A DNA stretch of 64,000 nt from Geodermatophilus aquaeductus (GTDB lineage: Bacteria; Actinomycetota; Actinomycetes; Mycobacteriales; Geodermatophilaceae). The notes beneath the pieces are model-generated. The model made no database searches. It saw only the letters and a list, made by a program, of their open reading frames with translations, and was not told the origin of the DNA. Every line of letters starts with the position of its first letter. The stretch's first letter is position 1. Shown here piece by piece: positions 8,728 to 17,440 of the stretch. The stretch lies in NCBI RefSeq assembly GCF_900182545.1, contig NZ_FXTJ01000001.1, positions 744,001 to 808,000 of the forward strand. Reading direction: 5' to 3'. Position numbers and translations under genes: made by a program.

Positions 8728-9216
8728 TCAGTCCGCGAGGCCGTAGCCGCCGCGGTGGAACAGCAGCGGCCGGCGGCCGTGGTCGGCGCCCAGGTCGAGC
8801 ACGCGGGCGGCGACGATCGTGTGGTCGCCGCCGTCGTACTCGGCCCACAGCGCGCAGTCGATCCAGGCGACGACGCCCTCGAGCACGGGGGAGCCGTGCC
8901 GGCTGGGTCGCCAGGAGACCCCGGCGAACTTGTCGGTGCCCGAGCGCGCGAAGGAGGCCGAGAGCCCGGACTGGTCCTCGGCCAGGACGTTGACGCAGAA
9001 GCGACCGAGGTCGCGCAGCCGCGGCCAGGTGCTCGAGGTGCGCGCCGGCGCCAGCGCCACCAGCGGCGGGTCCAGCGACAGCGAGCTGAACGACTGGCAC
9101 GTGAAACCGATCGGGCCGTCGTCGGTGTCGGCGGTGACCACGGTGACGCCGGAGGCGAAGTGCCCGAGGACGTCGCGCATGACGCGGGGGTCGACGACCT
9201 CCACCGGCCCGCTCAC
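8728..9216 (-). CDS. Flavin reductase domain protein
   Basis: A 162-residue single-domain flavin reductase of the HpaC/NtaB type. It shows ASGVTVVTADTDDGPIGFTCQSF at the N-terminus and SLDPPLVALAPARTSSTW, the usual FMN/FAD-binding stretches, and VNVLAEDQ. These enzymes reduce free flavin with NAD(P)H for a partner monooxygenase, or bind FMN themselves. The GTG start at 9216 overlaps the TGA of the HMG-CoA lyase gene (GTGA), so the two are co-translated. No oxygenase partner lies nearby, so its link to the lyase is unexplained. Confidence 0.9.
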   Translation of the reverse strand: MSGPVEVVDPRVMRDVLGHFASGVTVVTADTDDGPIGFTCQSFSSLSLDPPLVALAPARTSSTWPRLRDLGRFCVNVLAEDQSGLSASFARSGTDKFAGVSWRPSRHGSPVLEGVVAWIDCALWAEYDGGDHTIVAARVLDLGADHGRRPLLFHRGGYGLAD

Positions 9217-10157
9217 GCCGTCGTGCCGGCGGCCGCCCGCGGCACCGAGCGGCCACCCGCCCGGTACAGGGAGCTGGGCAGCTCGTGGCCGACGGCGGAC
9301 TCGGTGACCCGCGCGGCGGTCAGCAGCGCGTCGAGGTCGATCCCGCTGGCGACGTCGGACTCCTCGAGCCAGTAGACGAGCTCCTCGGTGGCGATGTTGC
9401 CGCTGGCGCCCGGCGCGAACGGGCAGCCGCCGAGCCCGCCGATCGAGGCGTCGAGCTGGGTCACCCCGGCCTGGACGGCGGCCAGCGCGTTGGCCTGGCC
9501 GGTGCCGCGGGTGTCGTGGAAGTGGACGGCGACCGGCGTCCCGGGGCAGGCCCGGCGGACGGCGTGCAGCAGGCGCACGACGCGGGCCGGCGTCGTCGTC
9601 CCGATCGTGTCGCCCAGGCACAGGGCGTCGGCGCCGGCGGTGACCGCGGCCCGGCAGACGTCGACGGTGCGCGCGATCGGCGTGCGTCCGTCGAAGGGGC
9701 AGTCCCAGGCGGTGGCGACGACGACCTCCAGCGAGCCGCCCGCCCCGTGCGCCAGCGCGGCCACCTCGCCGACGCCGGCCAGGGCCTCGGCCGTCGAGCG
9801 CCCGGCGTTGGCGCGGCTGTGCCCGTCGGAGGCCGACACGACGAGCTCGAGGTCGGCGATCCCGGCGTCGACCGCGCGGACGGCGCCCCGGGGATTGGCC
9901 ACCAGCGCCGACCAGTGCACGTCGGGCCAGCGGGACAGCTCGGCGGCCACCCGGTCGGCGTCGGCCAGCGCCGGCACCGCCTTCGGGCTGACGAACGACG
10001 TCACCTCGATGCGGCGCACGCCCGTGGCGACCAGCGCCTCGAGCATCGCCAGCTTGCCCTCGAGGGGGACGGGGGCCTCCAGCTGCAGGCCGTCGCGCAT
10101 GCCGACCTCGCGGATGTCGACGGCCGTCGGCAGCACCAGGTCGAAGTCCGACGGCAC
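9213..10157 (-). CDS. Hydroxymethylglutaryl-CoA lyase
   Basis: A 314-residue HMG-CoA lyase, which cleaves HMG-CoA to acetyl-CoA and acetoacetate at the end of leucine degradation. Visible motifs are VDIREVGMRDGLQ (active-site Arg-Asp), VEVTSFVSPK-like IEVTSFVSPKAVP, HFHDTRG (metal-binding His pair) and GGLGGCPFAPGASGN with the catalytic Cys. A strong AGGAGG ribosome site lies 8 bp upstream of the GTG at 10157. An in-frame ATG at 10202 is possible but lacks this site. It is followed without a gap by the flavin reductase gene. Other leucine-pathway genes are not in the window, so related citramalyl/hydroxyacyl-CoA substrates remain possible. Confidence 0.92.
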   Translation of the reverse strand: MPSDFDLVLPTAVDIREVGMRDGLQLEAPVPLEGKLAMLEALVATGVRRIEVTSFVSPKAVPALADADRVAAELSRWPDVHWSALVANPRGAVRAVDAGIADLELVVSASDGHSRANAGRSTAEALAGVGEVAALAHGAGGSLEVVVATAWDCPFDGRTPIARTVDVCRAAVTAGADALCLGDTIGTTTPARVVRLLHAVRRACPGTPVAVHFHDTRGTGQANALAAVQAGVTQLDASIGGLGGCPFAPGASGNIATEELVYWLEESDVASGIDLDALLTAARVTESAVGHELPSSLYRAGGRSVPRAAAGTTA

Positions 10158-10218
10158 CGGCTGCCCTCCTGTCTGCTCGCCTGGACGGGGGAACCTGCCC
10201 ATCCTGCCTCGTCAGGAG

Positions 10219-10232
10219 GTTCCACGTGGAAC
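10219..10232. promoter_or_regulatory. parS-like palindrome, exact copy 1
   Basis: GTTCCACGTGGAAC is a perfect 14-bp palindrome. It matches the parS form known from Pseudomonas and differs from the Streptomyces/Bacillus core GTTTCACGTGAAAC at one position in each arm. It lies between the HMG-CoA lyase and diguanylate cyclase genes and is repeated exactly at 19210 and 54154. ParB binding is inferred. Confidence 0.72.
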
Positions 10233-10280
10233 CCATCCGGTAATGAGTGGGGTGGGTACAACGAGGGGGCGGACTGAGAG

Positions 10281-11180
10281 GTGGTGCACGTGGACGTCGG
10301 CGAGGCCATGGGCACGCTGCCGCCCCCGGACCTGGGGAGTGCCTTCACCAACTCACCGATGGGCGTAGCGCTGAGCACCCCCGAGGGGGTGCTGATCGAG
10401 GCGAACGCCGCACTGGGGGAACTGCTCGGCCGCGACTCCGCGACGCTGCGCGGCACGACGCTGTTCGCCGCCACGCACCCCGAGGACCTGCCCGGCGCGG
10501 TCGCCGTCTGTGACGAGCTGCGCCAGACCCACGAGCGCAGCCGGCACGAGTGCCGGCTGGTGCGGTCCGACGGCGCGGTCGTCCCGGTGCAGGTGACGGC
10601 GTCCTGGGTGGCCGGCACGCCGGGGGGCACCCCACCGCACCTGGTGCTCGTCGTCGAGGACGTCACCGAGCGCAAGGCGCTCGAGGCGCGGCTGCTGCAC
10701 CTGTCCGCCCACGACCCGCTCACCGGGCTGCCCAACCGGCTGCTGTTCCACGACCGGCTGCGCCACGCCCTCGAGCGAGGGCACCGCGAGCACACGCCCA
10801 CCTGCGTGCTCGTCCTCGACCTCGACGGGTTCAAGGCGGTCAACGACGAGTTCGGCCACCCCACCGGCGACGCCGTCCTGGTGGCGGTGGCCGGGCACCT
10901 GACGTCGGTGCTGCGCGCGAGCGACACCGCGGCGCGGCTGGGCGGCGACGAGTTCGCCGTCGTCTGCGAGAACACCGAGCGCGCCGACGCGGAGGTGCTG
11001 GCCGGCCGGCTGCGCGAGGCGCTGCCGGGGACCCTGGTCATCGGGGCGTCCACCGTACCGGTGGGCCTGAGCATCGGCATCGGCTCGGTGGACGGCGGGG
11101 TCGACCCCGAGGTGGCGCAGGAGGCGGTGGTCCGCGAGGCCGACTCGGCGATGTACGCCGACAAGGCCAGCCGCCGCTGA
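10281..11180 (+). CDS. PAS-GGDEF diguanylate cyclase
   Basis: A 299-residue cytoplasmic protein with a PAS domain (about residues 20-130, ending VVEDVTERKALEARL) joined to a GGDEF domain (about 135-299, starting HDPLTGLPNRLLFHDRL). The active-site motif GGDEF is intact at 221-225, so synthesis of cyclic di-GMP from GTP is expected. An RxxD product-inhibition site (RASD, 212-215) stands exactly five residues upstream. It has no EAL domain and no membrane segment; the PAS ligand is unknown. The message starts near two consecutive GTG codons at 10281/10284, with GAGGGGGC upstream as a distant ribosome site. A TACAAC -10-like element lies at 10257. Confidence 0.93.
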   Translation: MVHVDVGEAMGTLPPPDLGSAFTNSPMGVALSTPEGVLIEANAALGELLGRDSATLRGTTLFAATHPEDLPGAVAVCDELRQTHERSRHECRLVRSDGAVVPVQVTASWVAGTPGGTPPHLVLVVEDVTERKALEARLLHLSAHDPLTGLPNRLLFHDRLRHALERGHREHTPTCVLVLDLDGFKAVNDEFGHPTGDAVLVAVAGHLTSVLRASDTAARLGGDEFAVVCENTERADAEVLAGRLREALPGTLVIGASTVPVGLSIGIGSVDGGVDPEVAQEAVVREADSAMYADKASRR

Positions 11181-11188
11181 CCCGCGCC

Positions 11189-11821
11189 TCAGGGGCGGGA
11201 GCCCGCCCAGCCCAGCGTGCGCGGCAGCCGGGCGAAGACCGCGGTGACCACCGGCAGCGGGAGCGCCAGGACGAGGAAGACGCTGAACCCGGCGACGTCG
11301 TCGGCGTCCTGACCGGCGGCCCCGACCACGAGGGCGAGGAACAGCACGACGACCGAGGCCAGCGCGGAGGCGAAGAGGACGGTGGGGGCGTGCCGGCCCA
11401 GCAGCCGGGCGGCCCCGGTGATCAACCCGGCCGCGCAGGGGAGGCCCAGCAGCAGCGTCGTGGTGATCGGGTCGTCCTCGCTGCCGGTGAGCACCGCGAC
11501 GAGGAGGGCCAGCGAGACCAGCGCGGTCAGCCCACCGGTGACGAAACCGAGCACGGCCGCGGTGGTCGCCGATCCCGGCCGCCCGGGCCCGTCCGGCCAC
11601 GCCGGCGGCGCGAGCGGCACCGCCGCCCAGCCGGGGCCGTAGGGCGCCGGCGGGCCGTACGGGGCCGCGCCGTACGGCGGCACCGCGCCGTAGGGCGGCA
11701 CGGCGCCGTACGGGGCGGGCTGGCCGTACGCGGGGGGCCGGCCGTAGGCGGGCGGTGGGGGCGGGGGGACGGACCCGGGCGGGACGGCGTCCCACTCCTG
11801 CTCGTACGGCTGGCCGGTCAT
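11189..11821 (-). CDS. Proline-rich membrane protein
   Basis: A 210-residue protein. The first 85 residues are a Pro/Tyr/Gly-rich cytoplasmic tail with repeated PPYGA and PAYG units. They are followed by about four membrane helices (TTAAVLGFVTGGLTALVSLALLVAVL; ITTTLLLGLPCAAGLITGAARLL; VLFASALASVVVLFLALVVGAA; FSVFLVLALPLPVVTAVFARL). The layout resembles actinobacterial DUF4190-like small membrane proteins, and a shorter relative of the same design lies at 16942. It starts at ATG 11821. No enzymatic motif was seen; function is unknown. Confidence 0.8.
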   Translation of the reverse strand: MTGQPYEQEWDAVPPGSVPPPPPPAYGRPPAYGQPAPYGAVPPYGAVPPYGAAPYGPPAPYGPGWAAVPLAPPAWPDGPGRPGSATTAAVLGFVTGGLTALVSLALLVAVLTGSEDDPITTTLLLGLPCAAGLITGAARLLGRHAPTVLFASALASVVVLFLALVVGAAGQDADDVAGFSVFLVLALPLPVVTAVFARLPRTLGWAGSRP

Positions 11822-11884
11822 GCCCCCAGTCTGCCGACGCCGCCGCTGCCCTCCCGTCTCCCGCCTGCGTGTCCCCACCCGGAA

Positions 11885-11910
11885 GCGGCAGAAATGGCCA
11901 TTCCTGCCGC
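11885..11910. terminator. 26-bp palindrome after pgm
   Basis: GCGGCAGAAATGG pairs with CCATTCCTGCCGC, 12 of 13 positions, with no loop and no T-run. It begins 5 bp beyond the pgm stop on the minus strand, which fits a GC-type terminator. The exact symmetry could also mark a protein-binding site. Confidence 0.5.
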
Positions 11911-11915
11911 CCCTG

Positions 11916-13550
11916 TCAGCCGCCGAGGGCGGCGCCGACGACGGCGCGGGCCTCCTCCTGCACGCGGGCGAGGTGCTCGGGGCCCTGGAACGACTCGGCG
12001 TAGACCTTGTAGACGTCCTCGGTCCCCGACGGGCGGGCGGCGAACCAGGCGTTCTCCGTGACCACCTTGAGGCCGCCGATCGAGGCGCCGTTGCCGGGAG
12101 CCTCGGTGAGCTTGGCGGTGATCGGCTCACCGGCCAGCTCGGTGGCGGCGACGTCGGAGGGCGACAGCTTGCCCAGCGCGGCCTTCTCCTCGCGGGTCGC
12201 GGGCGCGTCCACCCGCGCGTAGGCCGACTCGCCGTACCGCGCGACCAGCTCGGCGTGCAGCTGCGACGGCGAGCTGCCGGTGACCGCCTGGATCTCGCTG
12301 GCCAGCAGCGCCAGCAGGATGCCGTCCTTGTCCGTCGTCCACACCCCGCCGTCGCGGCGCAGGAACGACGCCCCGGCCGACTCCTCCCCGCCGAAGCCGA
12401 CCGACCCGTCGAGCAGCCCGGGCACGAACCACTTGAAGCCGACCGGCACCTCGACCAGCCGCCGCCCGAGCCCGCCGACCACCCGGTCGATGAGCGACGA
12501 CGACACCAGGGTCTTGCCGACGGCGACGTCGGCGCCCCACTCCGGCCGGTGGGCGAACAGGTAGGAGATCGCGACGGCGAGGAAGTGGTTGGGGTTCATC
12601 AGGCCGGCGTCGGGGGTGACGATGCCGTGCCGGTCGGCGTCGGCGTCGTTGCCCGTGGCCACCTGGAACTCCTCGCGGCGACCGATCAGCGAGGCCATGG
12701 CCGACGGCGACGAGCAGTCCATGCGGATCTTGCCGTCCCAGTCCAGCGTCATGAACCGCCACGTGGGGTCGACCAGCGGGTTGACGACGGTGAGGTCGAG
12801 ACGGTGCCGCTCGGCGATCGCCCCCCAGTAGTCGACCGCCGCGCCGCCCAGCGGGTCGGCGCCGATGCGCACGCCGGCCGACCGGACCGCGTCGAGGTCG
12901 AGCACCGACGGCAGGTCGTCGACGTAGGTGCCGAGGAAGTCGTGGCGCTGCGCGGCGGCGTGCGCGCGGGGGAAGGGGATGCGCTTCACGCCGTCGAGCC
13001 CGGCGGCGAGCAGCTCGTTGGCGCGCGCGGCGATGACCGAGGTCGCGTCGGTGTCGGCCGGGCCGCCGGAGGGCGGGTTGTACTTGAAGCCGCCGTCACG
13101 GGGCGGGTTGTGCGACGGGGTGACGACGATTCCGTCGGCCAGCCCCGTCGTCCGCCCCCGGTTGGCGCCGAGGATCGCGTGGCTGACCGCGGGGGTGGGC
13201 GTGTACCGGCCGGCGGCGTCGACCAGCACGGTCACGTCGTTGGCGGCCAGCACCTCCAGCGCGCTGGCCCACGCGGGCTCGGACAGCGCGTGGGTGTCGC
13301 GGCCGAGGAACAGCGGCCCGTCGTAGCCCTGCGCCGCCCGGTACTCGCAGATCGCCTGGGTGGTGGCCAGGATGTGCGCCTCGTTGAACGCGGTGTCGAA
13401 CGACGACCCGCGATGCCCCGAGGTCCCGAAGGACACCCGCTGCGCGACCTCGGCCGGGTCGGGCACGAGCGTGTAGTACGCGGTCACCAGCGAGGCGACG
13501 TCGACCAGGTCGGCAGGGGAGGCCGGCTGGCCGGCGCGGGGATCGGTCAC
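11916..13550 (-). CDS. pgm: Phosphoglucomutase (alpha-D-glucose phosphate-specific)
   Basis: A 544-residue phosphohexomutase that interconverts glucose-1-phosphate and glucose-6-phosphate for glycogen, trehalose and cell-wall sugar supply. The catalytic phosphoserine is Ser146 in TPSHNP, and the Mg-binding loop is NDADADRHG with Asp302, Asp304 and Asp306. The C-terminal sugar-phosphate loop reads [15 protein letters not shown]. The N-terminal [13 protein letters not shown] motif and full length identify the bacterial Pgm type rather than PMM/PGM. It starts with ATG at 13550, just beyond the cobT terminator, and appears to be monocistronic. Confidence 0.95.
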   Translation of the reverse strand: MTDPRAGQPASPADLVDVASLVTAYYTLVPDPAEVAQRVSFGTSGHRGSSFDTAFNEAHILATTQAICEYRAAQGYDGPLFLGRDTHALSEPAWASALEVLAANDVTVLVDAAGRYTPTPAVSHAILGANRGRTTGLADGIVVTPSHNPPRDGGFKYNPPSGGPADTDATSVIAARANELLAAGLDGVKRIPFPRAHAAAQRHDFLGTYVDDLPSVLDLDAVRSAGVRIGADPLGGAAVDYWGAIAERHRLDLTVVNPLVDPTWRFMTLDWDGKIRMDCSSPSAMASLIGRREEFQVATGNDADADRHGIVTPDAGLMNPNHFLAVAISYLFAHRPEWGADVAVGKTLVSSSLIDRVVGGLGRRLVEVPVGFKWFVPGLLDGSVGFGGEESAGASFLRRDGGVWTTDKDGILLALLASEIQAVTGSSPSQLHAELVARYGESAYARVDAPATREEKAALGKLSPSDVAATELAGEPITAKLTEAPGNGASIGGLKVVTENAWFAARPSGTEDVYKVYAESFQGPEHLARVQEEARAVVGAALGG

Positions 13551-13575
13551 ACCCGTGATCCTGGCCCGGCCGACC

Positions 13576-13593
13576 CCCCGGTGGCGACCGGGG
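13576..13593 (-). terminator. Hairpin directly after bluB-cobT
   Basis: CCCCGGT and ACCGGGG pair around a GGCG loop, immediately next to the bluB-cobT stop on the minus strand. No T-run follows. It separates the cobalamin operon from pgm. Confidence 0.5.
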
Positions 13594-15309
13594 TCACCCC
13601 ACGCGGGCGGTGGTGCGGCGCACCCGCAGTCCGTCGAGCAGCAGGCCGGCGGCCAGCGCGGCGCCCGCGCCCTCGCCGGCGCGCAGCCGCAGGTCCAGCA
13701 GCGGCTCGAGGCCGAGCGCCTGCAGCACGAGGTCGTGGCCGCGCTCGCGGCTGCGCTGCCCGGCGACCAGGCAGGCCTGCGCGCCCGGCTCGAGCAGGAC
13801 GGCGGCCAGCGCGGCCACCGAGACGGCGAACCCGTCGAGCACGACCGGCGTGCGCGCCGCCGCGGCGCCGAGCACCGCCCCGGTCAGGACGGCGAGCTCC
13901 GGCCCGCCGAGCTCGGCCAGCGCGCCCGCGGGGTCGAGACCGGTCCCGGCCCGGGCCAGCGCGGCGGCCACCACCGACCGCTTGCGGTCGAGCACCTCGC
14001 TGTCGGCGCCCGAGCCGAGCCCCGTGACGTCGGCGGGGTCGGCGCCCAGCAGGCCGGCGGCGAGCGCGGCGGCGACGGTCGTGTTGCCCACGCCCACCTC
14101 GCCGAGGGCCAGCAGGCCGTCGCACGCCGAGCCCAGGGCCCGGCCGGCGGCCAGCAGCCGCCCGACGTCGTCGGGGGTCAGCGCGGGGGCGGAGGCCAGG
14201 TCGCCGCGGGGTCCGGCCGGGCGGGCGTCGACCGCGCCCGGCAGCGGGTCGCCGGCCACCCCGGCGTCGACGACGACGACGGTCAGCCCCGCCGCCGCCG
14301 CGGCCGTGGCGCCGACCGAGGTGCCGGCCAGCGCCGCGCGGACGACGTCGCGGGTGACGTGCCCGCCGTAGGCCGAGACGCCGCGCGCCGCGACCGGGTG
14401 GTCGGCGGCGGCGAGGACGAGCGTGCCGCCGGCGACCCCGCCGCGGCCGAGCGCCACCACGCGGTCCACCGCGCGGTCGAGCACGCCGAGCGAGCCGGGC
14501 GGGGTGAGCAGCCGGTCGGCCTCGTCGCGGGCGCCCACCACCGCCTCGCGGTCGGGGGCGCGCAGGTGCGAGGGCGGTGCCGCGGGGCCGCCGTCATCGG
14601 CCGGCCAGCGGTCCTCCATGACGACGGCGTCCAGCGGCAGCCGCCGCGACCAGCCGGCCCGCTCCAGCCCGGGCGCGGGCGGGCGCTCGTCGGGCCAGCC
14701 CAGGCACAGCCAGCCGAGGGTGGCCACGCCGTCCGGCAGCCCGACCAGCCCGGCCAGCTCCTCGGGGCGGAACAGCGTCACCCAGCCCATGCCCAGGCCC
14801 TCCGCGCGGGCGGCCAGCCACAGGTTCTGGATGGCCGCGGCGCAGCTCCACAGGTCGGCGTCGGGGAAGGTGGCGCGGCCCAGCACGCCGGCCGCGGGGG
14901 TCCGCCGGTCGCAGCAGACGACGATCCCCAGCGGCGCCTCGCGCACGCCCTCCAACTGCAGGTCCAGCAGCCGGCGGGCGGCGTCGGGCTCCATCTGCGC
15001 GGCCTGGCGCAGCCGCTCGCGGTCGGTGAGGACGGCGGCGCGGTCGCGGATGGCGGGGTCCCGGACGACGACGAACCGCCACGGCTGGCTGTGCCCCACC
15101 GACGGCGCCGCGTGCCCGGCCGCGAGCACCCGCCGCAGGACGTCGTCGGGGACCGGGTCGGGGCGGTAGCGGCGGACGTCGCGGCGCGCGGCGACGACGG
15201 CGTAGAGGCCGGCGGCCTCCTCCGGCATCGCCCAGGCGGCGGGGTCGCCGGCGCGCTGGGCGGCCGAGGTGGCGTCCCCGATCACCGGCACCGGCCGGGG
15301 ATACGTCAC
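13594..15309 (-). CDS. BluB-CobT fusion: 5,6-dimethylbenzimidazole synthase / DMB phosphoribosyltransferase
   Basis: A 571-residue bifunctional protein. Residues about 25-235 are BluB ([39 protein letters not shown]), which fragments FMN with oxygen to give 5,6-dimethylbenzimidazole. Residues about 250-571 are CobT ([54 protein letters not shown]), which moves DMB onto nicotinate mononucleotide to form alpha-ribazole phosphate. The fusion channels the lower ligand of cobalamin. The GTG start at 15309 overlaps the upstream TGA (GTGA). No cobalamin riboswitch or other cob gene is visible nearby. Both halves look full length. Confidence 0.93.
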   Translation of the reverse strand: MTYPRPVPVIGDATSAAQRAGDPAAWAMPEEAAGLYAVVAARRDVRRYRPDPVPDDVLRRVLAAGHAAPSVGHSQPWRFVVVRDPAIRDRAAVLTDRERLRQAAQMEPDAARRLLDLQLEGVREAPLGIVVCCDRRTPAAGVLGRATFPDADLWSCAAAIQNLWLAARAEGLGMGWVTLFRPEELAGLVGLPDGVATLGWLCLGWPDERPPAPGLERAGWSRRLPLDAVVMEDRWPADDGGPAAPPSHLRAPDREAVVGARDEADRLLTPPGSLGVLDRAVDRVVALGRGGVAGGTLVLAAADHPVAARGVSAYGGHVTRDVVRAALAGTSVGATAAAAAGLTVVVVDAGVAGDPLPGAVDARPAGPRGDLASAPALTPDDVGRLLAAGRALGSACDGLLALGEVGVGNTTVAAALAAGLLGADPADVTGLGSGADSEVLDRKRSVVAAALARAGTGLDPAGALAELGGPELAVLTGAVLGAAAARTPVVLDGFAVSVAALAAVLLEPGAQACLVAGQRSRERGHDLVLQALGLEPLLDLRLRAGEGAGAALAAGLLLDGLRVRRTTARVG

Positions 15310-15623
15310 GGGCGGTCCCGCCGCAGCCGGGCGGGCGCGCGCCGGGCCCACGCCTCCTCGAGCAGGTCGGCGACGGTCCCCTCGTCGGCCGCGGCGAGGC
15401 CGACCTGGACGCCGGAGAGGCGCTTGCCCCACCACAGCAGCGAGACCGCGCCGCCCTCGGCCGCGCGCGCCTCCGACTCCCCGAGCATGACGTTGAGGAT
15501 GCCCGGTGCCCACAGCGTGGCGAGCACCGTGGTCCCCAGCCGGAAGGACGGGCGGCCGTGGTGGTCGGCCTCGGTGACCTCCGGCAGGGCGAGGGCCAGC
15601 GCGCGCACCTCCTCCTCGGTCAT
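15306..15623 (-). CDS. MmcQ/YjbR family protein
   Basis: A 105-residue protein of the MmcQ/YjbR fold (double-wing-like DNA-binding or CyaY-like). It is recognised from MTEEEVRALALALPEVTEADHHGRPSFRLG and the later LLWWGKRLSGVQVGL. Proteins of this family are often encoded beside glyoxalase-like or regulator genes, and their biochemical role is poorly known. Both ends overlap neighbours (ATGA with the glyoxalase gene, GTGA with bluB-cobT), so it is part of a tight four-gene operon. Confidence 0.85.
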   Translation of the reverse strand: MTEEEVRALALALPEVTEADHHGRPSFRLGTTVLATLWAPGILNVMLGESEARAAEGGAVSLLWWGKRLSGVQVGLAAADEGTVADLLEEAWARRAPARLRRDRP

Positions 15624-16015
15624 CTCCGTGGCGCCCCCGGGTAGTCGCCGACGCTCCAGCTGTTGCCCTCGGGGTCGCGGACGGAGAACTCCCTCCCGCC
15701 GTGCCCGGGCTCGGTCAGCGGTCGCAGCACCTCGGCGCCGGCGGCCCGCACGCGCTTCCAGACGGTGTCGACGTCGTCGGTGACGAGGTAGGCGCCGCTG
15801 CCGCCGGGACGGACCGGCCAGCCGCCGTCGTCGCGTGCGGAGCCGAGCATGACCCCGCCGCCGGGCGGCCAGGCGAGCTCGGCGTGGACGACGAGGTCGC
15901 CGTCGGGGACGACGAGGGTCTCCTCGAAGCCGAGGACGTCGACCAGCCAGCGGATGAGGGCGGGGGCGTCGGCGGCGCGGAAGGCGGGCCAGACGGTGGG
16001 GGGTGGGGTGCTCAT
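15620..16015 (-). CDS. VOC/glyoxalase superfamily protein
   Basis: A 131-residue vicinal-oxygen-chelate protein (VWPAFRAADAPALIRWLVDVLGFEET at the N-terminus, REFSVRDPEGNSWSVGDY at the C-terminus). The single VOC module would dimerise to form a metal or ligand pocket. The conserved Glu of the DPEGNSW motif is present. It lies between an AraC regulator and an MmcQ protein, with 4-bp overlaps on both sides. That arrangement resembles small resistance or PhnB-like cassettes. The substrate is unknown. Confidence 0.87.
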   Translation of the reverse strand: MSTPPPTVWPAFRAADAPALIRWLVDVLGFEETLVVPDGDLVVHAELAWPPGGGVMLGSARDDGGWPVRPGGSGAYLVTDDVDTVWKRVRAAGAEVLRPLTEPGHGGREFSVRDPEGNSWSVGDYPGAPRR

Positions 16016-16851
16016 GCCGCCGAGCCTGCCCCGGACGCCGCCGGGTGGTCTTGGACGAATCCGAACTCCGCGGCCAGCCAGCGCAGCGGGGAGAGCCCGG
16101 TGAACGCCCGCCACTCGCGGGTGAGGTGCGCCTGGTCGGCGTAGCCCGCGCTCGCGGCGAGCCCGGCGAGGTCGGGACGCGGCCGCGCGGCCAGGGCCCG
16201 GCGGGCGCGGTCGAATCGGACCACCCGCGCCGCCTCCTTGGGCGCCAGACCCGTCTCGGCGCGGAACCGGGCGGTCAGGTGCCGCTCGGACCAGCCGACG
16301 CGGCGGGCGACGTCGCCGACGCGCAGCCGCCCGCCGCCGGCGAGGGTGAGCCGCCAGGCCTCGGCGACCTCGGGAGCGGGGTCCGCCGGGCGCGCCGCGC
16401 GGCGCAGGACGTCCTCGGCGGCGGCGAACCGCTCGTCCCAGGTCCCGGCCGCGCGCACCCGCTCGACGAGTTCGGTCCCGAGCGGGCCCAGCACGTCGGC
16501 GACCTCGACGTCGACCGCCGCGAGCTCCCCGGCCGGCACGCCGAGCAGCCCGCGGGCGCCGAGCGGGGTCAGCGAGAACTGGATGCCGGTCTGCCGGCCC
16601 GGGTGCCGGATCAGCGCCGGGGTGGTGTGCAGGCCGCCGAGGAGCGCGTCGTACCGGCCGGGCGCCTGCGCCGGGTCGGGGTGCGCGGCGACGTCGAGGG
16701 GTCCGTCGAGCGGAACGACCAGGGTGAGGGTGGGGGAGGGGAGCCCGCGGTGCGTGCCCGGCGCGAGGCCGTGCTGCCGGTAGCCGACGGCGTCGGCGAC
16801 CAGCCCGCGCAGGGCCGCGTGCGGCCGGTGCACGACGAACTCGCTGGTCAC
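16012..16851 (-). CDS. AraC-family transcriptional regulator
   Basis: A 279-residue regulator with a DUF6597/AraC-N-like sensory part (residues 1-165) and a C-terminal double helix-turn-helix (about 180-270). The latter includes RLRVGDVARRVGWSERHLTARFRAETGLAPKEAARVVRFDRA and the second helix LAASAGYADQAHLTREWRAFTGLSPLRW. GTG at 16851 is preferred because the protein aligns naturally from VTSEFVVHRPHAAL; an ATG at 16911 would run through the tandem palindromes. It leads the operon with the VOC, MmcQ and bluB-cobT genes, and the palindromes 40-80 bp upstream could be its operator. The inducer is unknown. Confidence 0.9.
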   Translation of the reverse strand: MTSEFVVHRPHAALRGLVADAVGYRQHGLAPGTHRGLPSPTLTLVVPLDGPLDVAAHPDPAQAPGRYDALLGGLHTTPALIRHPGRQTGIQFSLTPLGARGLLGVPAGELAAVDVEVADVLGPLGTELVERVRAAGTWDERFAAAEDVLRRAARPADPAPEVAEAWRLTLAGGGRLRVGDVARRVGWSERHLTARFRAETGLAPKEAARVVRFDRARRALAARPRPDLAGLAASAGYADQAHLTREWRAFTGLSPLRWLAAEFGFVQDHPAASGAGSAA

Positions 16852-16889
16852 CCGCCCAGGATGGCAGCGGGGACCGACACGCTCCAGGT

Positions 16890-16934
16890 GTGCACCTCCG
16901 CGGAAGTGCACGGTGCATCTCCGCGGATGTGCAC
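16890..16934. repeat. Two tandem 22-bp palindromes
   Basis: Two units lie one base apart, giving a 23-bp period. Unit 1 (16890-16911) reads GTGCACCTCCG then CGGAAGTGCAC, with 10 of 11 positions symmetric. Unit 2 (16913-16934) reads GTGCATCTCCG then CGGATGTGCAC, with 9 of 11. They lie upstream of the AraC regulator start and 7 bp after the DUF4190 stop. They may be an operator with two dimer sites on one face of the helix, a terminator, or a dispersed repeat. Confidence 0.7.
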
Positions 16935-16941
16935 GGACGGC

Positions 16942-17340
16942 TCAGACGGTCGAGGCGATGCCCGCGACGAGCGCGAGGCCGATGAAACCCACGCCCACCC
17001 AGCCCAGCACGATGCCGGCGATCGCCATCCCGTCACCGGCCTCGCCGCGCTCGCGGATCTGGCTGCGCGCCGTGTAGCCGAAGACCAGCGCGAGGATGCT
17101 GCCGATCCAGTAGATCCACAGGATCCCCAGCACCATCGCGGCGATGGCCAGGCCGTTGGTCCGCCGCGCCACCGGGTAGCCGTACGGCGGTGGGTAGCCG
17201 GGGCCGTACGGCGCGGGCGGCGGCCCGTAGGCCGGGGGTCCGTAGGCCGGCGGCCCGCCGGCCGCCGCCGGCGGGTACCCGTACGGAGGCGGCTGCTGGC
17301 CCTCGGCACCCGGGTGTCCCGGCACGTTCCACTGCGTCAT
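16942..17340 (-). CDS. DUF4190 domain membrane protein
   Basis: A 132-residue protein with a Pro/Tyr/Gly-rich cytoplasmic N-terminus (repeats of PPAYGP) and two membrane helices. The segment NGLAIAAMVLGILWIYWIGSILALVFGYTARSQIRERGEAGDGMAIAGIVLGW is the DUF4190 signature, so the family call is secure. Such proteins are common in actinobacteria and often lie next to signalling or septal genes, but no function is established. The ATG at 17340 is followed directly by an MTQWN start. Confidence 0.88.
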   Translation of the reverse strand: MTQWNVPGHPGAEGQQPPPYGYPPAAAGGPPAYGPPAYGPPPAPYGPGYPPPYGYPVARRTNGLAIAAMVLGILWIYWIGSILALVFGYTARSQIRERGEAGDGMAIAGIVLGWVGVGFIGLALVAGIASTV

Positions 17341-17440
17341 GTCGTCGGTGTCCCCCGTCGTCCCCGTTCCCGTCGTCGACGGGTGCGAGGGCACGGTACG
17401 AGCCGGCAGGGCCACGGCCCAGTCACGCCACTCCGAGGGG

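Noticed and set aside
9098..9107. CACGTGAAAC, a parS half-site in the flavin reductase gene
   Set aside because: Only the right half fits; the left flank GACTGG does not match.
13594..15309. Cobalamin riboswitch for bluB-cobT
   Set aside because: The gene starts within a 4-bp overlap, so no leader exists, and no B12-box-like sequence was seen.
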